Source: an uncultured Bacteroides sp.
GTDB lineage: Bacteria; Bacteroidota; Bacteroidia; Bacteroidales; Bacteroidaceae
Direction: 5' to 3'
DNA: 64,000 nucleotides
Assembly (NCBI GenBank): GCA_902388495.1
Contig: CABMPP010000017.1
Span: forward strand, 21,807 to 85,806
Part shown: positions 7,593-15,790 of the stretch, one piece after another
Position numbering within the stretch: the stretch's first letter is position 1
Layout of the letters: each line of letters begins with the position of its first letter
Translations under genes and position numbers: made by a program
The notes under the pieces: generated by a model
The model's input: only the letters and a program-made list of their open reading frames with translations
The model's database searches: none
What the model was told of the DNA's origin: nothing

Positions 7593-8513
7593 TTAATAAA
7601 AATACTCACTACATTTAAATCCTTTCCGGGGAGCAAAGTCTTTAAACTCACAACTCCTAAATATCCACTTTTTGTCAACCCATCCGGATAAGTCCTTTTG
7701 CCATTGAGGGATTATTTGATGTGGATTATTCAAATCCCGATATGGCTGGCAATGTGGCAAGAACCTACCACCCTTTTCCTTCCAGTGGTTAACGCGGTAA
7801 AACGACTCTTTAAAGTCATTCAGTAAGATACAGTAGAAGAAGTATTCTCCCCGATAACCATATTTATCAATCAGAGCTGTGGCACGTTCGCAATCTGCTA
7901 TCTGCGCCGCTGTATCGCAACCAAACCGAATGCGCTTTATCCATTTTACACGAGCAAGTAATCGAGCTATGTCATCAGTCACCAGTCGAGCGTCCAGTCC
8001 TTGGTTAAAGTCTACTCTGAGTTTCAACTTGACTATCTTCTCGATCTGCTCTATCCCGTACTCGGAAGCAAGCACATTGTTATCCATAAGGATGATGTTT
8101 TTACGTCCGTTGACTGCGATTTCTTCAATATCCATATAGGGAGCGATCTTACCTTCTTTTTGAGGCACCACACACCACTTACACCCATTGGGGCATCCGC
8201 GTGTAAGAAAACCATAAGCCAAAGACTTATCTATATTGTATATCGAGTAATCCGGGACAGCCTTGTCTACCTGCGATGGAAGAGTCTTTGAAACATCGTA
8301 GCCAGTGCCACCTTTCTCTATCTGATCGGTATTTGTAATCCACTGTCGATAATCTTCTGTAAAGCTGAATACTTTAGCCATATAGACCTTTTCATACTGG
8401 TCAAATGGATTGTACCATTCTACATTATCACCTCTCGCTTTGTGATAGCTGCTTATCTTCATCAAAGCAAGATTGGGATAATTGCTATCAACCGCTAATA
8501 GTCCGATGTTCAT
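7593..8513 (-). CDS. Phage radical SAM protein
   Basis: The start at 8513 (MNIGLLAVDSNYPNLALMKIS) is chosen; the 15 upstream codons have no family resemblance. The 306-aa protein carries the CPNGCKWC [4Fe-4S] motif (CxxxCxxC) near residue 118, preceded by YGFLTRGC, with later ILMDNN and VDFNQGLDARLV segments typical of a partial TIM barrel. The N-terminal 100 residues resemble the Rossmann-like part seen in B12-binding radical SAM enzymes. Its substrate is unknown. Being in an early operon with a DNA methyltransferase suggests nucleic-acid modification, but this is inference. Confidence 0.78.
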   Translation of the reverse strand: MNIGLLAVDSNYPNLALMKISSYHKARGDNVEWYNPFDQYEKVYMAKVFSFTEDYRQWITNTDQIEKGGTGYDVSKTLPSQVDKAVPDYSIYNIDKSLAYGFLTRGCPNGCKWCVVPQKEGKIAPYMDIEEIAVNGRKNIILMDNNVLASEYGIEQIEKIVKLKLRVDFNQGLDARLVTDDIARLLARVKWIKRIRFGCDTAAQIADCERATALIDKYGYRGEYFFYCILLNDFKESFYRVNHWKEKGGRFLPHCQPYRDLNNPHQIIPQWQKDLSGWVDKKWIFRSCEFKDFAPRKGFKCSEYFY

Positions 8514-8535
8514 TACTTCCTTCGATTTACTAATT

Positions 8536-8799
8536 CTACATAAATACATCCTGCACACTCAGCGGCTTCTTCGTCATCTTGTCGTACATCCGTGCCTTCA
8601 GTCGCTCGCACAGCATGTAGACGAAAGAACCGGAATCAGGATTGTTCATTTTGACAAGCAAGGCAGTCAACCCTTCTGTTTTGGCAGCAAACTCTATGAG
8701 GTCGCAGGGTTTGCCGTAGTACGTCCAGTAGTATTGCACCTGCCCCAGAAGGCTGTCTTCTACCTGGATTATCAGGTCTTTCGGTTCACGGTATATCAT
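8536..8799 (-). CDS. Hypothetical early phage protein
   Basis: The 87-aa product was not recognised. It has a pattern of alternating strand and helix (MIYREPKDLIIQVEDSLLGQ, then CDLIEFAAKTEGLTALLVKM) with no signal or membrane segment. It overlaps the end of the upstream zinc-finger gene by 14 nt, typical of coupled phage genes, and lies 22 nt upstream of the radical SAM start. Confidence 0.55.
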   Translation of the reverse strand: MIYREPKDLIIQVEDSLLGQVQYYWTYYGKPCDLIEFAAKTEGLTALLVKMNNPDSGSFVYMLCERLKARMYDKMTKKPLSVQDVFM

Positions 8800-9055
8800 G
8801 GTCGTGTTCCTCCTTGAAATAAGGTTTCACTTCGCCGTCCGGTACCCATTCCACCGTAACGATGCCTTTTACTTGCCCGGTACCGCCACACTTAGGGCAA
8901 GGTGTTTTCACCCGTTCATTAATAATCTCAGGGTCCCAGTGCCAGCCGTTGCCCTGGCAATAGCCGCAAGCATAACCAGTGAAATATCCCACCGTTTCCT
9001 TGCCTGTTCCGAAAAGGGGTGCCGTGATCAGCACCCCGTTCTTTTTCTCGCTCAT
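8786..9055 (-). CDS. Small protein with DnaJ-type zinc-finger motifs
   Basis: The 89-aa protein contains CGYCQGNGW and CPKCGGTG, two CxxCxGxG-type knuckles as in the cysteine-rich domain of DnaJ, around residues 30-62. They should bind one zinc ion. The rest is short and acidic (EEHDHD at the end). It is part of the early operon, between two unknown small genes. It may be a nucleic acid- or protein-binding accessory factor. Confidence 0.6.
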   Translation of the reverse strand: MSEKKNGVLITAPLFGTGKETVGYFTGYACGYCQGNGWHWDPEIINERVKTPCPKCGGTGQVKGIVTVEWVPDGEVKPYFKEEHDHDIP

Positions 9056-9058
9056 ACG

Positions 9059-9343
9059 CTATTCGATGAAATAGGTTTGTACTAAATTACCGTTCCTAAA
9101 GATATTCAGCACCGTACGTCCGTTGTCCGTGACGATGTTCGTTTCAACGACACTGCGGTTAATTTCCCTTCTCCCAATCATTGACCTGATTTCCGCATCA
9201 ATGAATGTTTTCAGGTTCTTAAAGTCCCGTTCGTCACCGTTCAACTGCGTGAACTCCAGTGCCTGGCTCACGGAAAGCTGGAGTTTCAGTAGCCACATGG
9301 GTTTATCGTTCGGAATCACCGATTTATAAAACACCTTTGCCAT
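9059..9343 (-). CDS. Hypothetical early phage protein
   Basis: The 94-aa product (MAKVFYKSVIPNDKPMWLLKLQLS...) was not recognised. Mixed helices and a terminal strand pair (VVETNIVTDNGRTVLNIFRNGNLVQTYFIE) suggest a small folded domain. It begins inside the last codons of the upstream 67-aa gene (20-nt overlap) and ends 3 nt before the next start, so it is surely part of the early operon. Confidence 0.55.
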   Translation of the reverse strand: MAKVFYKSVIPNDKPMWLLKLQLSVSQALEFTQLNGDERDFKNLKTFIDAEIRSMIGRREINRSVVETNIVTDNGRTVLNIFRNGNLVQTYFIE

Positions 9344-9527
9344 ACTTTTCTTCTTCTATTTTACTGTTACACAATTCATGCGCCTTACGTTTCGCCTCCT
9401 CCTTGGTCAGATACTCCCCAATCTTGGTACCGATGTAACCGGTGGCGGTACGTTTATAATGATATACCGCCCAGTTCCTGCCGCAAGGTCGCCAGTCGAA
9501 GTAATCCTCAGTCCTGATGTACATCAT
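9324..9527 (-). CDS. Hypothetical early phage protein
   Basis: The 67-aa product is rich in aromatic residues (YIRTEDYFDWRPCGRNWAVYHYKR) with a basic amphipathic helix (KEEAKRKAHELC). The family is unknown. The start overlaps the Gam-like gene by 20 nt and its end overlaps the next gene, the compact spacing of this operon. Confidence 0.5.
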   Translation of the reverse strand: MMYIRTEDYFDWRPCGRNWAVYHYKRTATGYIGTKIGEYLTKEEAKRKAHELCNSKIEEEKYGKGVL

Positions 9528-10032
9528 TCTCCTTCTTGGGCTCTATAAAAAAAGTCTCTTCCTGCACCACCTGCACGCCTATCTGCGGAAACAGGCTGGC
9601 AACATCCTCATTGTCGCGGGCGGCCAGTAACGACTGTTTGTCTACCTCCTCCGTAACGCGTACGTACGATGGCAATTTGTCCTTTACGAGCATCAATACT
9701 GCCTTCCAGGTTAAACCTTTCATTGTCTTCAGCGCCGGAGTTCCCGTGCGGAAACCAAACACGCCGTGAGCACTCTCCACACTCTTTTTCTTGGAAAACA
9801 ATTCATCTTTATTTTCCAATGCATAAGCCTGGATTTTCGCGAAGGCTTCTTCCTTCTTAGCGCTCTGTTCCGCCAACTGACTGGCATACTTCTCACGGAT
9901 GCGCGTTACCTCGATATCCATCTTCGAGGTGAGATTGTTACACTTAGCATCGGCTGCTGCAAAATCTGCAAATGCCTGCTCCGCTTGCTCGCGGCTGATA
10001 CCGCTTAATACTGTTTTCTTTGTTCTTGCCAT
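9508..10032 (-). CDS. gam: Host-nuclease inhibitor Gam-like protein
   Basis: The 174-aa product resembles Mu Gam, a Ku-like dimer that binds DNA ends and shields them from exonucleases. A long N-terminal coiled coil (about residues 15-80: EQAFADFAAADAKCNNL to AYALENKDELF) is followed by SVESAHGVFGFRTGTPALK, the conserved core strand, and the helix LLAARDNEDVASLFPQIGVQVVQEETFFIEP. The length equals that of Mu Gam. It lies in the expected place downstream of the transposase genes. Homology call from pattern only. Confidence 0.82.
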   Translation of the reverse strand: MARTKKTVLSGISREQAEQAFADFAAADAKCNNLTSKMDIEVTRIREKYASQLAEQSAKKEEAFAKIQAYALENKDELFSKKKSVESAHGVFGFRTGTPALKTMKGLTWKAVLMLVKDKLPSYVRVTEEVDKQSLLAARDNEDVASLFPQIGVQVVQEETFFIEPKKENDVHQD

Positions 10033-10053
10033 AATTCTTATTCTTTTATAGGG

Positions 10054-10365
10054 TTAATATTTAATCTTATTCTTGTTCTGCTGGTAAATGCGCTTGTATT
10101 CGAGGTATTCCTTAGTCTTCTTCGGTTCTTCCAGCGCTTGCAGTTCCCGGTCTATCCGGTCGTAGCGTATCTGCTCGGCACGGTATTCATCCATCAGGCG
10201 CTCCAGTTCTATAGGTTTCATGCTGTTGATTCCCGCATGCAGGCGGTCCTGATAATCGCAAAGGCGGTCGGCACTGGCTTCGAGTTGCGCGGCCAGCTGT
10301 GCACGGCGCTCGGATTTCTCGGTGACGTAGGTTGGCGGCACATTGCGCGGACTATGTTCTCTCAT
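10054..10365 (-). CDS. Coiled-coil early phage protein
   Basis: The 103-aa product is almost entirely helical and charged (KSERRAQLAAQLEASADRL and IRYDRIDRELQALEEPKKTK), likely a short coiled coil. It overlaps the upstream gene by 4 nt (ATGA). It was not recognised as a named family. It could be a scaffold or modulator of the neighbouring helix-turn-helix protein. Confidence 0.55.
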   Translation of the reverse strand: MREHSPRNVPPTYVTEKSERRAQLAAQLEASADRLCDYQDRLHAGINSMKPIELERLMDEYRAEQIRYDRIDRELQALEEPKKTKEYLEYKRIYQQNKNKIKY

Positions 10366-10976
10366 TGTTCGGCCTCCTTTCTCTGCTGCTTGATTTTCTT
10401 GTCTATCTCCCGGCGGCTATAATAGGTGAACTTCCCTTGTTTATAGCTGTGTATCAAGCCACGGCTGGCATAGCCTTTGATGGTGTTCTTGCTGCATGCC
10501 AGATAGCGGCAGGCTTCGTTCTGCTTCATCATGTCATTCATGTCGGCATTTGCGGGAAGGAGTTGCGGAGCGATATCGCCCGGGGCGGCTTTGCGCCGAA
10601 GACCCGTCCACTGTTCCAACCGTTCAATGCGTGCCAGCAACTTATTGAACTCCTTGCGCGAAAGAAGTATTGTGTCGCTTTCTTCATTCAATACCCCCAG
10701 AGCACTTGCCGCATCAAAGTCGGCTGCTGTCATGGATTGTACGTCCGGTATCAGTTCCTCCAGCCCGATATGTCCGGCATGGAAACGGGCGGCATCACGC
10801 GCTGCAAAGAATACATTTTCGTCGCGATCGGCTTCGCATACCTCCAGCACATACTTCTGAAATACTTGTTGCTCGGTCATGCTTGACGTCAACACCTCTG
10901 CCATGATCAGACTCAACCGATCTGCCTTGTGGTTCAAGACGGCTACAGCTTGTTTGATTTCTTGTTTTGTTCTCAT
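10362..10976 (-). CDS. Helix-turn-helix (excisionase/MerR-like) phage protein
   Basis: The 204-aa product has an N-terminal helical domain of unknown kind and a C-terminal DNA-binding domain: MKQNEACRYLACSKNTIKGYASRGLIHSYKQGKFTYYSRREIDK (about residues 148-193), the helix-turn-helix pattern of MerR/excisionase (HTH_17) proteins. A short coiled coil (SRKEFNKLLARIERLEQW) lies before it. It is in the early operon. It may act as a regulator of middle or late genes, which would be analogous to Mor in position but not in sequence. Confidence 0.65.
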   Translation of the reverse strand: MRTKQEIKQAVAVLNHKADRLSLIMAEVLTSSMTEQQVFQKYVLEVCEADRDENVFFAARDAARFHAGHIGLEELIPDVQSMTAADFDAASALGVLNEESDTILLSRKEFNKLLARIERLEQWTGLRRKAAPGDIAPQLLPANADMNDMMKQNEACRYLACSKNTIKGYASRGLIHSYKQGKFTYYSRREIDKKIKQQRKEAEQ

Positions 10977-10977
10977 T

Positions 10978-11445
10978 TCAATCCTTTTTAAGTTTTCTTT
11001 CCTCGCGTCTCATAAATGCCTCCAGCTGCGTCTTGGTGTCCTGGAGTTCCCAAAGCTTCATACTCGTTACGTCTTTATGGGCTTTACTGTACTTCCGTGC
11101 CCATACGTTCAACTTTGCCACATTCATGCGGTATTCTTCCTCACTGTCGCTGGTGAACCCCTGGTTCAGTTGCGGAATCAAGAAAGAAAGACGATAAATG
11201 TCACGGAATACATTACGGGCTTCCTGCATCTGCATCTTGCGGGCTTTGTCATCCATCGGGTTCAGACTTTCCATTAACTGTTGAGCCTCGCGCATTGACA
11301 AATCCTTGCTGCTCTGCGTGCGTCCGGAAGTAAAATTGTAGATGCAGCCGTGGCGGGTATCATCATCCATGCCGATACGGTGGAAGGTGGCATGCAGCGC
11401 TTTGAGTTGCTGCGGGGTTATGGGTTTGTCTTTCGTTACTTTCAT
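10978..11445 (-). CDS. GemA-like protein (DUF1018)
   Basis: The 155-aa product fits the DUF1018/GemA family of Mu-like phages. The N-terminal pattern ITPQQLKALHATFHRIGMDDDTRHGCI, then SSKDLSMREAQQLMESL, matches the LxxxHxxxxxLGMDDDTYR plus SSxxLxxxEAxxLL signature. In Mu, GemA alters host gene expression and supercoiling. The C-terminal 90 residues are helical and lack a known domain. The position between the ATPase and Gam genes agrees with Mu-like order. Confidence 0.65.
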   Translation of the reverse strand: MKVTKDKPITPQQLKALHATFHRIGMDDDTRHGCIYNFTSGRTQSSKDLSMREAQQLMESLNPMDDKARKMQMQEARNVFRDIYRLSFLIPQLNQGFTSDSEEEYRMNVAKLNVWARKYSKAHKDVTSMKLWELQDTKTQLEAFMRREERKLKKD

Positions 11446-11456
11446 ATCACTAATCG

Positions 11457-12116
11457 TTATTTAGTATATTTTTCTCCCCGATATATTGCCGCTTCTTCCG
11501 GCCATACATCGTAATATCCCTTCGGTCCGATAAAGCGTCCTTTGCTGAAAGCGCGATATCCCTCGACATAAATCTTCAGTGAAGCATCAAATGCCACCTT
11601 CTTGGCACTACGACCGTCCGGATTCTTCCCGCTGGCATGGCTGATAAATATCAGCAGTTTGTTGCGGTGCTTCTCTTTAAACTTGATGTACTGGGCATAT
11701 GTCATCTGCGTGTATTGGAAACTATCGATCACAATAAAATCCGGTGCCTTCTGACGTTTCATCCGCAGGCTCAACTGGTCTATCGGCTCGGCATCGAGCA
11801 GTAGAAATCGACGGTTTACTTCCTGCATATTGAAGCGCCTCAATGTGTTCTGCATCGTCAGGCAGGCGCCTTCCTCCAAACTATCGTAAGCCACACGTCC
11901 ATACTTGCACAATTCCTTGCAAAGCTGCATCACGAAAGAGGTCTTCCCGTTGCCAGTGTTTCCCCATATCATCCACACGCCTTTGCGTTCCGGCATATCA
12001 AAAGCATCGTACCATTCACCTTCAAAGGGAAAGGTATCGAACTTCATGCTCAGCAACTCCCGCACACCCTTGGCGTTACGGGAAAAGGTCTTTGCATCGT
12101 TTACCGCTTCGCTCAT
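11457..12116 (-). CDS. RecA-like P-loop ATPase of the early operon
   Basis: The 219-aa product has a Walker A motif WGNTGNGKTS (around residues 51-60) and a Walker B-like strand DFIVIDSFQYTQM, then IFISHASGKNPDGR, the arrangement of RecA/RadA-type ATPases. It overlaps the MuB-like gene by ATGA. It may cooperate in DNA strand handling or replication of the phage. The family name is uncertain; a compact AAA/RecA core without a DNA-binding domain is all that can be seen. Confidence 0.7.
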   Translation of the reverse strand: MSEAVNDAKTFSRNAKGVRELLSMKFDTFPFEGEWYDAFDMPERKGVWMIWGNTGNGKTSFVMQLCKELCKYGRVAYDSLEEGACLTMQNTLRRFNMQEVNRRFLLLDAEPIDQLSLRMKRQKAPDFIVIDSFQYTQMTYAQYIKFKEKHRNKLLIFISHASGKNPDGRSAKKVAFDASLKIYVEGYRAFSKGRFIGPKGYYDVWPEEAAIYRGEKYTK

Positions 12117-13006
12117 GCCTGCTCTCCTTTCATCCTCTTGGCTTCCAAAATACGCTTGCAGGCATGCACTACACGCTTCACGCGGCGAAGGTCATATTCT
12201 CCCTGCTGGGCCTCACGCATCACCCGCTTGATCTCTGTCGGTTCGGTCAATCCGTTTGCCTGGCAAATGGCATAGACATCCTGTTCGGTGGCAATGTTGA
12301 TATCGAAGAATTTGCGGCCGATACGGCTGTTTATCTCCTTATACCCCTTCTTATTATAGCGTAGTCCGTTCTCCACACGACGCTTAATGTAGTCGGTAGA
12401 GAGGAACACGATACCAGCCTTATTCTCCAGACGATTATAAATGCTGATAAAATAGCTGAACACGCTGTCGGTCAGTTTATCACCTTCATCAAAGATTATC
12501 AACGGATTGTTCAGAAAAGCAATCATAGAGATGGCATACTCCAAAATATCCCGTAAGTTCGTCCCATCCACCGGAGCGCCCACCTGTTTGGCTATCTCGC
12601 GCACAAAATCGCTTTTCTTCATGTCTTCCGAGCAAAGAATGTAGTAAACGTTGCGATGCGTGCGGCGGTATTCTATCGCAGCTGTGGTCTTGCCACAACC
12701 TGCATCACCCACTACCCAAGTAGTATTCTTATAAGCTTGTGCGTCTGTCATAGCGAAGGTTATACGCTGGAAGGCATTGCTCTCGGTCAGTGTCCAGCGC
12801 TCCAAACTGTAGCCTATCTGTGCAGCTATACGGCTGAACATGTCATCGCTGATACTGGTGTACTTCTGATTGCATATCTGAGATACTGTAGCGGCACTCA
12901 CACCGTTCAGGCTCTCGCTCGCACGGTTTTGGCTGGGATAGTTGCTGCAATATTCCATCAGCGCGTCACGGATAGAATCTTTGTCTTGTTTGCTGAGTTC
13001 TTTCAT
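12113..13006 (-). CDS. MuB-like transposition ATPase
   Basis: The 297-aa protein has an N-terminal helix-turn-helix (SESLNGVSAATVSQICNQKY, residues 29-48) and an AAA+ core with Walker A VVGDAGCGKTT (97-107) and Walker B LIIFDEGDK, followed by a sensor FLSTD and a C-terminal helical region. This is the MuB layout (312 aa in Mu): ATP-dependent DNA binding, selection of target DNA, and activation of the transposase. It lies directly downstream of the transposase gene as in Mu. The start MKELSKQDKDSIRD is 36 nt after the transposase stop. Confidence 0.88.
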   Translation of the reverse strand: MKELSKQDKDSIRDALMEYCSNYPSQNRASESLNGVSAATVSQICNQKYTSISDDMFSRIAAQIGYSLERWTLTESNAFQRITFAMTDAQAYKNTTWVVGDAGCGKTTAAIEYRRTHRNVYYILCSEDMKKSDFVREIAKQVGAPVDGTNLRDILEYAISMIAFLNNPLIIFDEGDKLTDSVFSYFISIYNRLENKAGIVFLSTDYIKRRVENGLRYNKKGYKEINSRIGRKFFDINIATEQDVYAICQANGLTEPTEIKRVMREAQQGEYDLRRVKRVVHACKRILEAKRMKGEQA

Positions 13007-13042
13007 TGTTTGAATGGTATTTAATTGATTATTGAATGCTGA

Positions 13043-15166
13043 TTAATTGTTGTTGCTGAGAAAGCTTTCGTACATATCCACATCTGTAATGCCGGACACC
13101 ATCTTAGTATATTCACCGGGCGAAGCGATGCCTGCGGGCTCTTCAGGTTCGGCTTCATAAGTACCCGGACCTACGCCTGCAGGATATTGTACCGGAGCAG
13201 TCAACTCACCATTGGCATATTCTTCACGCTGTCGTTCCATGCTCTTCTGAGACTCACCTACAGGAATGGGCATCACCAGTCTGCTGTAAGCCTCGCTCAT
13301 ACTCTCTTCGAGCAACAACTCCTCGCTGGCAATATAATGCCCCACAAGGGCACGCTTTTGTGCATGTATTTGGGCAAAGAGCCTTGCGCTTTCCTCTTCC
13401 GTACGTTCGGCAGTGGCACGATGGATGACAACCTTCGGTGTGGCAGTAGCAGCGTACTTCAATGCACCTTTAGCACCTACCTCCCAAAGTTCTACGGCAG
13501 TCATATCCTTGGGATCATAACGGTATCGGAAGCTGACACCCACATTCTGCAAGTGGAAGTTCATATCCACCAGCCCGTCTTCATCGTAAACCATATAGCG
13601 GTATTCCTGTTTGTTACGTTCGAAGATGAAGCCTTGCTTGCTGTACTTCACACTGTCTTTGCTGAACAACTTGAAAAGTTCCTGCACCTCATAGTCATCC
13701 AATGGCTCAGCATTGGGACTGTTGAGGGTAGTATACATTTCCATGCGGGTCATGCCCGTTTCTGAAGTAGGATGCTGCATGGCGTTCCATTTCTGGCGAC
13801 ATTGCAGATATTGCGACTTCATTTCTTCCAAAGTGGGAAGCCGGGCTATGTTCTTCATTATCAGGTCCACATTGATGTGACTGTTCTCCTTGACGGCGGT
13901 AACATTTTGTCCAGTATAGTTGTATAATTGGCGCATCACCTGCATTTGAAAACGTCCGAAAGCACTTTCAATGGTCTTTGACTGTCCATTATGCGGCATA
14001 GTAGTCTTGTGGATGTGGCATATTTTCTTGAAGAAGGCTTGTGCTTCGGGCTTCTTGTGTCCGCCTTGATTATCGGTCACTATTTCGTAAGGCTTCACCT
14101 TCCAAGTCTCCAGCGCCATGCGATAGGCATCGTACTGGGTCAAGAAGTTTTCCACACCGAACGAATAACCCAGGAACGCTTCCGAACAAGCATCCATCAC
14201 TTCGTAGACGTCGATAGTGCGTGCCACCATACGCTTGTTCTTGCTGTCATAAGCCTTATAGTAGAGGTTCAGTTTCGTACCGTCACCATACCATAAGGTG
14301 TTAGGCATCTGTGGAAGTTTGGTATCGAACAAAGGCATAAACTCATTCTTGAAAGCGATTTCACCATGTACAACGCCATACCACCACAACTTGATGCTGG
14401 TCTTATAGAGGTAATTGATGACCGTCTGCGGGGAATTGATAGTCTTCAGCCTATCCTCCTCGCGGGTAACACGTGCATTCCGTTCCTCTACAATCTCATT
14501 AAACTTATCGAATATCTGCTGGTCGGTATATACCGGAAATTTGCTGCGTTTGAGTTTCAGCAGCAAACGCCCTTCACGAGGACCAATCTTGCGGGCCGAC
14601 TGGTTGCCGCTGTTACCATTGACAAGAACCATATAACCATATTCCTTATAGGCAGCATACTTTTCCATCAACCGGGCTTTGGGGAGGGTGTGTCCGTAGC
14701 GTTCGCGCAAGTCTTCGCAAAGGGCGATGACACGATCGCGTATCATTTTATTGTGTTGTTGCCCGCATTTACCTTGCGCATCACGTATACTCATCTCCAA
14801 TGCCATCATAGCATTCAGAACTTTGGCGTTTAGCACATATTCCGCCTGGCGTTCCAGGGAAATCTTCGGAGCGTAGGTCTTATAGAAGTCTACAGCCTTG
14901 CTGTCACTTTTTAATCTGCTGTCCATAGGAAAGGGTTGTTGTTTTTTGAGTAGTTCTTTGGCTTTTGGGTATCGTTCGTCCACTTGCTTGCGAAGTTTGT
15001 CGGGCAGGCGTTCGTAGATGATAAGTGCCTTACGGCCATTGCCACCATGCTGCGAAAAATGAAACTTCTTCTCACGAACATGCTTTTTATAATTCGCAAG
15101 ACTCATGATTCCGCCTCCTACAAGTTCTTCAAATGTTACACATAGTGTCTTTCCAAACATTTCCAT
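13043..15166 (-). CDS. MuA-like DDE transposase
   Basis: The 707-aa protein starts at MEMFGKTLCVTFEELVGGG (15166). The longer upstream frame runs through a tRNA-like element and is not used. An N-terminal Mu-type DNA-binding domain (about 1-70) precedes the catalytic core. The DDE residues are visible as the Asp in LWYGDGTKLNL, the Asp in EIVTDNQGGHKK, and the Glu in GQSKTIESAFGRFQ. A C-terminal beta-barrel and tail (about 480-707) follow as in MuA (663 aa). The enzyme nicks the phage ends and joins them to target DNA for integration and replicative transposition. The gene heads the central early operon together with MuB. Confidence 0.92.
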   Translation of the reverse strand: MEMFGKTLCVTFEELVGGGIMSLANYKKHVREKKFHFSQHGGNGRKALIIYERLPDKLRKQVDERYPKAKELLKKQQPFPMDSRLKSDSKAVDFYKTYAPKISLERQAEYVLNAKVLNAMMALEMSIRDAQGKCGQQHNKMIRDRVIALCEDLRERYGHTLPKARLMEKYAAYKEYGYMVLVNGNSGNQSARKIGPREGRLLLKLKRSKFPVYTDQQIFDKFNEIVEERNARVTREEDRLKTINSPQTVINYLYKTSIKLWWYGVVHGEIAFKNEFMPLFDTKLPQMPNTLWYGDGTKLNLYYKAYDSKNKRMVARTIDVYEVMDACSEAFLGYSFGVENFLTQYDAYRMALETWKVKPYEIVTDNQGGHKKPEAQAFFKKICHIHKTTMPHNGQSKTIESAFGRFQMQVMRQLYNYTGQNVTAVKENSHINVDLIMKNIARLPTLEEMKSQYLQCRQKWNAMQHPTSETGMTRMEMYTTLNSPNAEPLDDYEVQELFKLFSKDSVKYSKQGFIFERNKQEYRYMVYDEDGLVDMNFHLQNVGVSFRYRYDPKDMTAVELWEVGAKGALKYAATATPKVVIHRATAERTEEESARLFAQIHAQKRALVGHYIASEELLLEESMSEAYSRLVMPIPVGESQKSMERQREEYANGELTAPVQYPAGVGPGTYEAEPEEPAGIASPGEYTKMVSGITDVDMYESFLSNNN

Positions 15167-15194
15167 AATCAGAAACTTTATACTTTTCAATTTA

Positions 15195-15262
15195 GTGCAA
15201 GCCCCGGCATCGAACCGGGGAGCCGACCGCTTCCGCATGGCAAAGGAGACTTCGGACTTGCA
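15195..15262 (-). other. tRNA-like element (acceptor and T arm) upstream of transposase
   Basis: On the - strand, a 7-bp acceptor (TGCAAGT with GCTTGCA) and a perfect T arm (CCCGG, loop TTCGATG, CCGGG) are separated exactly as in a tRNA. The D arm and a clean anticodon arm are missing: only about 36 nt lie between acceptor and T stem, where about 41 are expected. Total length is 68 nt. A CAT triplet sits in the likely anticodon loop, but the stem is weak. It lies in the untranslated leader of the transposase gene. It may be a decayed tRNA gene or a tRNA mimic. Confidence 0.5.
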
Positions 15263-15275
15263 GAACAAGCTGTTT

Positions 15276-15461
15276 CTAAGCTGTTTCAGTATCTTTCTTA
15301 TCCGGCATACACAGCGATATCGCCACAATGGCCGATAATACCACAATCACAAACGCGTTACGGCTGTCCGCATCCGTTGCGTCAACATTACTGCCCAGCC
15401 ACAGCCCGTAAGTCATGCCTACAGCCACAGCTACTTTCTGAATCATTCTCCAAGTTTTCAT
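15276..15461 (-). CDS. Small membrane protein of the early operon
   Basis: The 61-aa product (start at MKTWRMIQKVAVAVG; a second ATG two codons earlier is possible) has two hydrophobic stretches, VAVAVGMTYGLWLG and FVIVVLSAIVAISLC, and a charged C-terminus (PDKKDTETA). It is likely a small inner-membrane protein. The function is unknown. It is co-directional with and upstream of the transposase gene. Confidence 0.5.
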   Translation of the reverse strand: MKTWRMIQKVAVAVGMTYGLWLGSNVDATDADSRNAFVIVVLSAIVAISLCMPDKKDTETA

Positions 15462-15473
15462 AACCATATCATT

Positions 15474-15686
15474 TTAAGAGTTCAGTTCTATTACATCCTC
15501 CAAATCAAGGAATGTATTTATTGTTTCCGGTAACACGATTGGCTCCACCGGGTCTTCACTGTCTGAATACCCCACATCTATGGATATTCTTTCATCCTCT
15601 ACACTCAGCATAGCACTATACTTTGCCATCAGCTCCCTCAATTCTGTAAGGAATGCCTTTTCATTATCTGTCAGTTTTCTGTCCAT
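15474..15686 (-). CDS. Hypothetical early phage protein
   Basis: The 70-aa acidic protein was not recognised. A helical start (MDRKLTDNEKAFLTELRELMAKYSAML) is followed by a strand-like, acidic second half (ISIDVGYSDSEDPVEPIVLPE). It starts in the divergent region opposite the + strand gene at 15791, and it is followed by the small membrane protein gene after only 7-12 nt. Confidence 0.5.
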   Translation of the reverse strand: MDRKLTDNEKAFLTELRELMAKYSAMLSVEDERISIDVGYSDSEDPVEPIVLPETINTFLDLEDVIELNS

Positions 15687-15761
15687 ATCACTTTTAATTA
15701 TTAATTATTAATTTTTCATTGATAAAAGTCTATCCCTATTCATCCCGAACCGGGATAGTTT

Positions 15762-15777
15762 TGCTACATTTGTAGCA
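15762..15777 (+). promoter_or_regulatory. Promoter -7 box within an inverted repeat
   Basis: TGCTAC and GTAGCA (15762-15767 and 15772-15777) form an inverted repeat that overlaps a perfect -7 box TACATTTG (15765-15772) 19 nt before the ATG at 15791. The arrangement suggests a repressible promoter for the + strand gene. No TTTG is found at the usual -33 distance. Confidence 0.45.
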
Positions 15778-15790
15778 TCACATAAAAAAT

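Noticed and set aside
15167..15346. N-terminal extension of the transposase frame by 60 codons
   Set aside because: It runs through a tRNA-like element and has no resemblance to MuA. The ATG at 15166 fits the family better.
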